Origin: Betaproteobacteria bacterium UBA2293 | GTDB lineage: Bacteria > Pseudomonadota > Gammaproteobacteria > Burkholderiales > Rhodocyclaceae | Assembly: GCA_002345845.1 (NCBI GenBank) | Contig: DDWF01000076.1 | Location: 20,917-30,246 of the forward strand | Direction of reading: 5' to 3' | DNA: 9,330 nt | Part shown: piece after piece, positions 5,926-9,330 of the stretch | Layout of the letters: every line of letters begins with the position of its first letter | Position numbering within the stretch: position 1 is the first letter of the stretch | Notes under the pieces: generated by a model | The model's database searches: none | The model's input: only the letters and a program-made list of their open reading frames with translations | What the model was told of the DNA's origin: nothing | Position numbers and translations under genes: made by a program

Positions 5926-8148
5926 TCAGGCGCGGCGCACGCCGACGACGCCATCGACGTCGTGAATCAGCGTCAGCGTCCGCTGCAGGTGCTGCAGGTT
6001 GTGGATCTCGACGGTGAAGCTCATGTGCGCCTTGCCCTGCTTGGACTGGGTATTGACGCCGACGACGTTGAGCTTCTCGCGAGTGAAGATTTCCGAAATA
6101 TCACGCAGCAAACCCTGGCGATCGTGGGCATCAACGATGATGTCGCAGGCGAAGACTCCGGTCGTCTGCACGCCCCAGTCGGTCTCGATGACGCGTTCCG
6201 GATGCAGGGCAGCCAGGTGGGTGAAATTGGGACAATCCATGCGGTGGATGGAGATACCCTTGCCGCGCGTAATGAAGCCCTGGATCTCATCCGGCGGTGC
6301 CGGTTTGCAGCAACGGGCGAGCTGGGTCAGCAACTTGTCCACGCCGACGATCAGGATGCCCTGGTTGCCTTCGACCGGCTTGCTCGGCCTGGCCACCACC
6401 TCGTCAGGGGCCAGCGTTTCGGCGAGCAGATCGCCTCCTCGGGCGACGGCCTGGAACTGACGCTGGTTCAGTTCACCGCGGGCAGCCGCAATATAGAGGT
6501 CGTCGGCGCGAGAGAAGCCGAGCTTGTGCGCCAGTTCCTCGATATTGGCGCCAGTCTGACCGGCGCGCTGCAATTCCTTGCCGAGCAGTACCCGCCCTTC
6601 GGCCAGGGTTTCTTCCAGCGCCAGGTTGGAGAACCAGGCGCGGACCTTGACCCGGGCACTCTTGGTGTGGATGTAGCCAAGCGAGGGATTGAGCCAGTCG
6701 CGCGACGGGCCGCCGTGCTTGGCGGTGACGATTTCGACTTCCTGCCCGGTTTCCAGCGCCGTGTTGAGCGGCACCAGATGGCCGGCGACCTTGGCGCCGC
6801 GGCAGCGGTGGCCGAGATCGGTATGTACCCGATAGGCGAAATCGACCGGCGTCGCCCCCTGCGGCAGGTCGACCACCTTGCCCTGCGGGGTGATGACATA
6901 GATGGTTTCGTCCAGCGCCGCCTGCTTGTAGTGATTGACCCAGTCGGAACTGTCGGCGACTTCGTCCTTCCAGGTCAGCAGTTGCCGCAGCCAGGCGATC
7001 TTCTCGTCGTAGTCGTCCTCCTGCGAGCGCTTGCTGCCTTCCTTGTAGCGCCAGTGGGCGGCAACGCCAAGCTCGGCATGCTTGTGCATTTCCTGGGTGC
7101 GGATCTGGATTTCCAGACTACGCCCATCCGGACAATGCACGGCGGTGTGCAGCGAGCGATAGTAATTGCCCTTGGGATTCGAGATGTAGTCATCGAATTC
7201 CTTGGAGATCGGCGACCACAGGTTGTGCACGATGCCCAGTGCGGTATAGCAGTCCTTCAGGTCATCGACGATGATGCGCAGGGCACGCACGTCGTAAACC
7301 TCGGAGAACTCGACCCCCTTCTTGCGCATCTTGTTCCAGATGCTGTAGATGTGCTTTGGCCGGCCATAGACCTCCGGGCTCCTGACCCCGGCCGCTTCCA
7401 GCTCCTCACGCACGCGGGCCACGGCATCGGTGATGAACTGCTCGCGTTCGCTGCGCTTTTCGTCGAGCATTCGGGCGACCTTCTTGTAGGTCTCCGGATG
7501 GATGAAGCGAAAGGACAGGTCCTCCAGCTCCCACTTCAGCTCCCAGACCCCGAGCCGGTTGGCCAGCGGCGAATACAACTCGAGCGTCTCGCGCGCCACC
7601 TGGACGCGCAGGTCGTCCGGATTGGCAGCATAGTAGCGCAGCGTCTGCGTCCGGCTGGCCAGGCGCAACAGCACGACGCGGATATCCTCGACCATGGCCA
7701 GCAGCATCTTGCGCAGCACTTCGATCTGCGCCTTAACTTCCGCCGGATTGGCCTCGCCGGCCTCGATGTTGGCGGCAACGAAGCCCTTGGTGATCGGGCG
7801 CAGCTTGTTCAGGCGGGAAATGCCGCCGACCAGATGCGCCGCCGGCTTGCCGAATTTTTCCTCGATGCGCGCGATGCCATGCTCTTCCATGGCCGGGATG
7901 GCGAAGAGCACGGCCGCCATGCGCGATTCGACGTCCAGTTTGAGGCCGGCGATGATCACCGCCATGCCCAAAGCGTGCGACCAGATGCGCTCACCGCTGC
8001 CCAGCGTCTTGTCGCCGTAGGTTTGCCAGGCGTATTCGACGGCTTGCGTCAGCGCTGCCCCCTCATCAGCCGAGAGGCCGGCAACCAGAGTGGCGAGAAA
8101 CTGCTCGAAATCGCTTTGCGAAGCGACGGAATGAACGACGGAGACCAT
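5926..8148 (-). CDS. relA: RelA, (p)ppGpp synthetase (GTP pyrophosphokinase)
   Basis: 740 residues with the full long RSH layout. Residues about 30-200 form the HD region. The hydrolase motif is lost: the place of the HD pair reads FAIPAMEEH at 82-90, so this is a RelA-type synthetase rather than a bifunctional SpoT/Rel. The synthetase domain spans about 240-370, with VYGRPKHIYSIWNKMRKK at 260-277, EFDD at 317-320 (the acidic ExDD motif of monofunctional RelA) and EIQIRTQEMHKHAELGVAAHWRYKE at 346-370. The TGS domain is about 413-475, the helical region about 480-560, and the Cys/zinc-finger-like (RIS) region has Cys613-Cys614, His635 and Cys639. An ACT domain closes the protein (about 665-740). 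It transfers pyrophosphate from ATP to GTP or GDP on stalled ribosomes carrying uncharged tRNA. Residue 329 is Tyr in NYYRSLH where relatives usually have Gly or Asp. No Shine-Dalgarno sequence precedes the ATG at 8148. A small membrane gene follows 14 bp downstream. Confidence 0.96.
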   Translation of the reverse strand: MVSVVHSVASQSDFEQFLATLVAGLSADEGAALTQAVEYAWQTYGDKTLGSGERIWSHALGMAVIIAGLKLDVESRMAAVLFAIPAMEEHGIARIEEKFGKPAAHLVGGISRLNKLRPITKGFVAANIEAGEANPAEVKAQIEVLRKMLLAMVEDIRVVLLRLASRTQTLRYYAANPDDLRVQVARETLELYSPLANRLGVWELKWELEDLSFRFIHPETYKKVARMLDEKRSEREQFITDAVARVREELEAAGVRSPEVYGRPKHIYSIWNKMRKKGVEFSEVYDVRALRIIVDDLKDCYTALGIVHNLWSPISKEFDDYISNPKGNYYRSLHTAVHCPDGRSLEIQIRTQEMHKHAELGVAAHWRYKEGSKRSQEDDYDEKIAWLRQLLTWKDEVADSSDWVNHYKQAALDETIYVITPQGKVVDLPQGATPVDFAYRVHTDLGHRCRGAKVAGHLVPLNTALETGQEVEIVTAKHGGPSRDWLNPSLGYIHTKSARVKVRAWFSNLALEETLAEGRVLLGKELQRAGQTGANIEELAHKLGFSRADDLYIAAARGELNQRQFQAVARGGDLLAETLAPDEVVARPSKPVEGNQGILIVGVDKLLTQLARCCKPAPPDEIQGFITRGKGISIHRMDCPNFTHLAALHPERVIETDWGVQTTGVFACDIIVDAHDRQGLLRDISEIFTREKLNVVGVNTQSKQGKAHMSFTVEIHNLQHLQRTLTLIHDVDGVVGVRRA

Positions 8149-8152
8149 AGGG

Positions 8153-8169
8153 CGGGATTATAAATCCCG
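8153..8169 (-). promoter_or_regulatory. Palindrome containing a consensus -10 box directly upstream of the relA start
   Basis: CGGGATT-ATA-AATCCCG is a 7-bp inverted repeat with a 3-base centre. On the minus strand it contains a perfect TATAAT (8162-8157), whose last base is 8 bases before the relA ATG. A transcript from this box would start at or within a few bases of the ATG. The sequence between box and ATG (CCCGCCCT) has no ribosome binding site. The palindrome could be an operator over the promoter or a hairpin in a longer transcript. No convincing -35 is seen 16-18 bases upstream. Confidence 0.45.
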
Positions 8170-8211
8170 GGCGGCTGCAAGGACAGGGCAAGACACGCCA
8201 TTCAACCAGCG

Positions 8212-8227
8212 ACAGTTTTACAGTTTT
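8212..8227 (+). repeat. Two tandem copies of an 8-base unit, ACAGTTTT
   Basis: ACAGTTTT occurs twice head to tail at 8212-8219 and 8220-8227, in the divergent region between relA and the TAXI gene. The copies are exact. The unit contains TTTACA at 8217-8222, a 5-of-6 match to a -35 box, but no -10 box lies at the right distance. It may be a direct-repeat protein site or a replication-slippage product. Confidence 0.5.
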
Positions 8228-8333
8228 CGCCATATGGGGTTTTCCCGAATGTCGGCGGCACCTTCCTTGTGGAAACCTGTCCCACTCGCACGCCGGAGGT
8301 CTACACTACCTGGCACCGGCAACCGATCCCGGC

Positions 8334-8346
8334 TGTACCCGGTACA
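8334..8346 (+). promoter_or_regulatory. 13-bp palindrome upstream of the TAXI gene, possible operator
   Basis: TGTACC-C-GGTACA is a perfect 6+1+6 inverted repeat. It ends 27 bases before the TAXI ATG and 16 bases before its AAGGAGAG ribosome binding site. A weak -10-like TACACT lies at 8302-8307, so the palindrome would fall in the leader or near the start point, a common operator position. No known regulator consensus was recognised, and a chance palindrome cannot be excluded. Confidence 0.35.
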
Positions 8347-8373
8347 ACCGAACGACCACGAAAAGGAGAGAAC

Positions 8374-9330
8374 ATGAAAAAATTGACCATCCTGGCTTCC
8401 GCATTGGCTGTCATCGGTACGCTCAGTGCAGCGCCGGCTCAAGCCCAGCAAAAATTCGTGACCATCGGCACCGGCGGCGTCACCGGCGTTTACTACGCGG
8501 CCGGCGGCGCCATCTGTCGCTTGATGAACAAGGACCGCGCCAAGCACGGCATCCGTTGCTCGGTCGAAAGTACCGGCGGCTCCGTATACAACGTCAACAC
8601 CATCAAGGGCGGCGAGCTCGACTTCGGCGTTTCCCAGTCCGATGTCCAGTACAACGCCGTCAAGGGCCTGAACCAGTTCAAGGACGGTGGCGCCATGAGC
8701 GACCTGCGTGCCGTCTTCGCCCTGCATCCGGAACCGCTGACCATCGCCTCGCGCAAGGAAGCCAACGTCGCCAAGTTCGAGGACTTCAAGGGCAAGCGCT
8801 TCAACATCGGCGTCCCCGGCTCCGGCCAGCGCGCCACCATGGAAGTCCTGTTGCCGGCGATCAACATGAAGAATGCTGACTTCTCGCTGACTTCCGAACT
8901 GAAGCCGGACGAGCACGGCGCCGCCCTCTGCGACAACAAGATCGACGGCTTCGCCTTCGTCGTCGGCCACCCGGCTGCCAATATCCAGGACGTCACCACC
9001 ACCTGCGGCGCCAAGCTGGTCAATGTCACCGGCCCCGGCGTCGACAAGCTGATCGCCACCTACCCGTACTACGCCAAGGCGACCATCCCGGGTGGCATGT
9101 ATGCCAACAATCCGAACCCGACGACGACCTTCGGCGTCGTTGCCAGCATCGTCAGCTCGGCCAAGGTACCGGATGAAGTGGTGTACACCCTGGTCAAGTC
9201 GGTGTTCGAGAACTTCGACGAGTTCAAGAAGCTGCACCCGGCCTTCGGCAACCTCGATCCGAAGAGCATGATCAAGGACGGCCTGTCGGCCCCGCTGCAC
9301 AATGGTGCGATCAAGTACTACAAGGAAAAG
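8374..9330 (+). CDS. TAXI-family TRAP transporter substrate-binding protein (3' end cut by window edge)
   Basis: 319 codons are open to the right edge with no stop. The family is usually about 320-340 residues, so probably only a few residues are missing. The N-terminus [15 protein letters not shown] with AQA before residue 25 is a clear Sec signal peptide, so the mature protein is periplasmic. It begins with the TAXI signature [27 protein letters not shown] stretch (28-50), then [25 protein letters not shown] (66-90) and [17 protein letters not shown] in the second lobe. Such proteins capture a solute and deliver it to a sodium-driven TRAP permease, usually fused DctQM in TAXI systems. Characterised members bind glutamate or 2-oxoglutarate, but the ligand cannot be told here. 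Four cysteines (48, 62, 186, 211) are spaced so that two disulfides are conceivable. AAGGAGAG at 8363-8370 is an excellent ribosome binding site. The gene is divergent from relA. The permease gene would be expected downstream, outside the window. Confidence 0.93.
   Translation, partial: MKKLTILASALAVIGTLSAAPAQAQQKFVTIGTGGVTGVYYAAGGAICRLMNKDRAKHGIRCSVESTGGSVYNVNTIKGGELDFGVSQSDVQYNAVKGLNQFKDGGAMSDLRAVFALHPEPLTIASRKEANVAKFEDFKGKRFNIGVPGSGQRATMEVLLPAINMKNADFSLTSELKPDEHGAALCDNKIDGFAFVVGHPAANIQDVTTTCGAKLVNVTGPGVDKLIATYPYYAKATIPGGMYANNPNPTTTFGVVASIVSSAKVPDEVVYTLVKSVFENFDEFKKLHPAFGNLDPKSMIKDGLSAPLHNGAIKYYKEK

Noticed and set aside
5962..8163. Plus-strand open frame of 733 codons opposite relA
   Set aside because: Antisense shadow of relA with no promoter, ribosome binding site or recognisable domain.
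8311..8326. TGGCAC resembling the -24 element of a sigma-54 promoter upstream of the TAXI gene
   Set aside because: The matching -12 GC element is absent: 10 bases after the GG the sequence reads CG, not GC, and TTGC is missing.
8249..8377. 42-codon plus-strand frame whose TGA overlaps the TAXI ATG (ATGA), possibly an upstream ORF
   Set aside because: It has no clear ribosome binding site, a composition with no recognisable fold, and covers the probable promoter and palindrome. The TAXI gene has its own strong ribosome binding site.
8218..9300. Minus-strand open frame of 360 codons opposite the TAXI gene
   Set aside because: The plus strand encodes an unmistakable signal peptide and TAXI domain with a strong ribosome binding site; the reverse frame has no motif.
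1..9330. Mobile elements, CRISPR arrays, tRNA or rRNA genes, riboswitches, defence systems
   Set aside because: No transposase, integrase, terminal repeat, spaced direct-repeat array or structured RNA gene was seen; the window is tightly packed with ordinary chromosomal genes.

Overview
The window looks like a chromosomal segment of a GC-rich betaproteobacterium. The style of RelA, Ppk1, RimO and the TAXI protein suggests the Rhodocyclales (Dechloromonas/Azonexus/Azoarcus-like). This placement is inferred from protein similarity recalled by eye, not from a search. Nearly all the DNA is coding and codon use is uniform. I see no insertion sequence, phage gene, tRNA, rRNA, CRISPR array or other sign of recent transfer.

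Left part (1-2611, all minus strand, read right to left): an AcuI/YhdH-type acrylyl-CoA reductase, then 27 bp later a tandem HD-GYP protein (probable cyclic-di-GMP phosphodiesterase), then the first 54 codons of rimO, which runs off the left edge. A weak hairpin with a short T-run lies between the HD-GYP gene and rimO, so rimO may be a separate unit. Middle (2612-5725, plus strand): a 190-bp divergent promoter region, then full-length polyphosphate kinase ppk (ppk1). After a 95-bp gap with a near-perfect extended -10 promoter comes a small exported M48 metalloprotease.

Right part: a convergent junction of only 6 bp separates the M48 gene from a minus-strand pair. That pair is relA (ppGpp synthetase with a degenerate hydrolase domain) followed 14 bp later by a 59-codon, two-helix membrane protein that is easily overlooked. 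Upstream of relA lies a 225-bp divergent region. It leads rightward into a periplasmic TAXI-family TRAP substrate-binding protein, cut by the right edge probably only a few codons before its stop.

Functionally the window holds three nucleotide- or phosphate-based stress and lifestyle functions close together: polyphosphate synthesis, (p)ppGpp synthesis and c-di-GMP turnover. ppGpp is known to promote polyphosphate accumulation in E. coli, but nothing here shows that the genes are co-regulated. I did not find an undescribed multi-gene system. The items most worth a second look are small: the palindrome and -10 box directly at the relA start (possible leaderless mRNA), the hairpin at the convergent junction, the small membrane gene behind relA, and the half-degenerate tandem HD-GYP protein.
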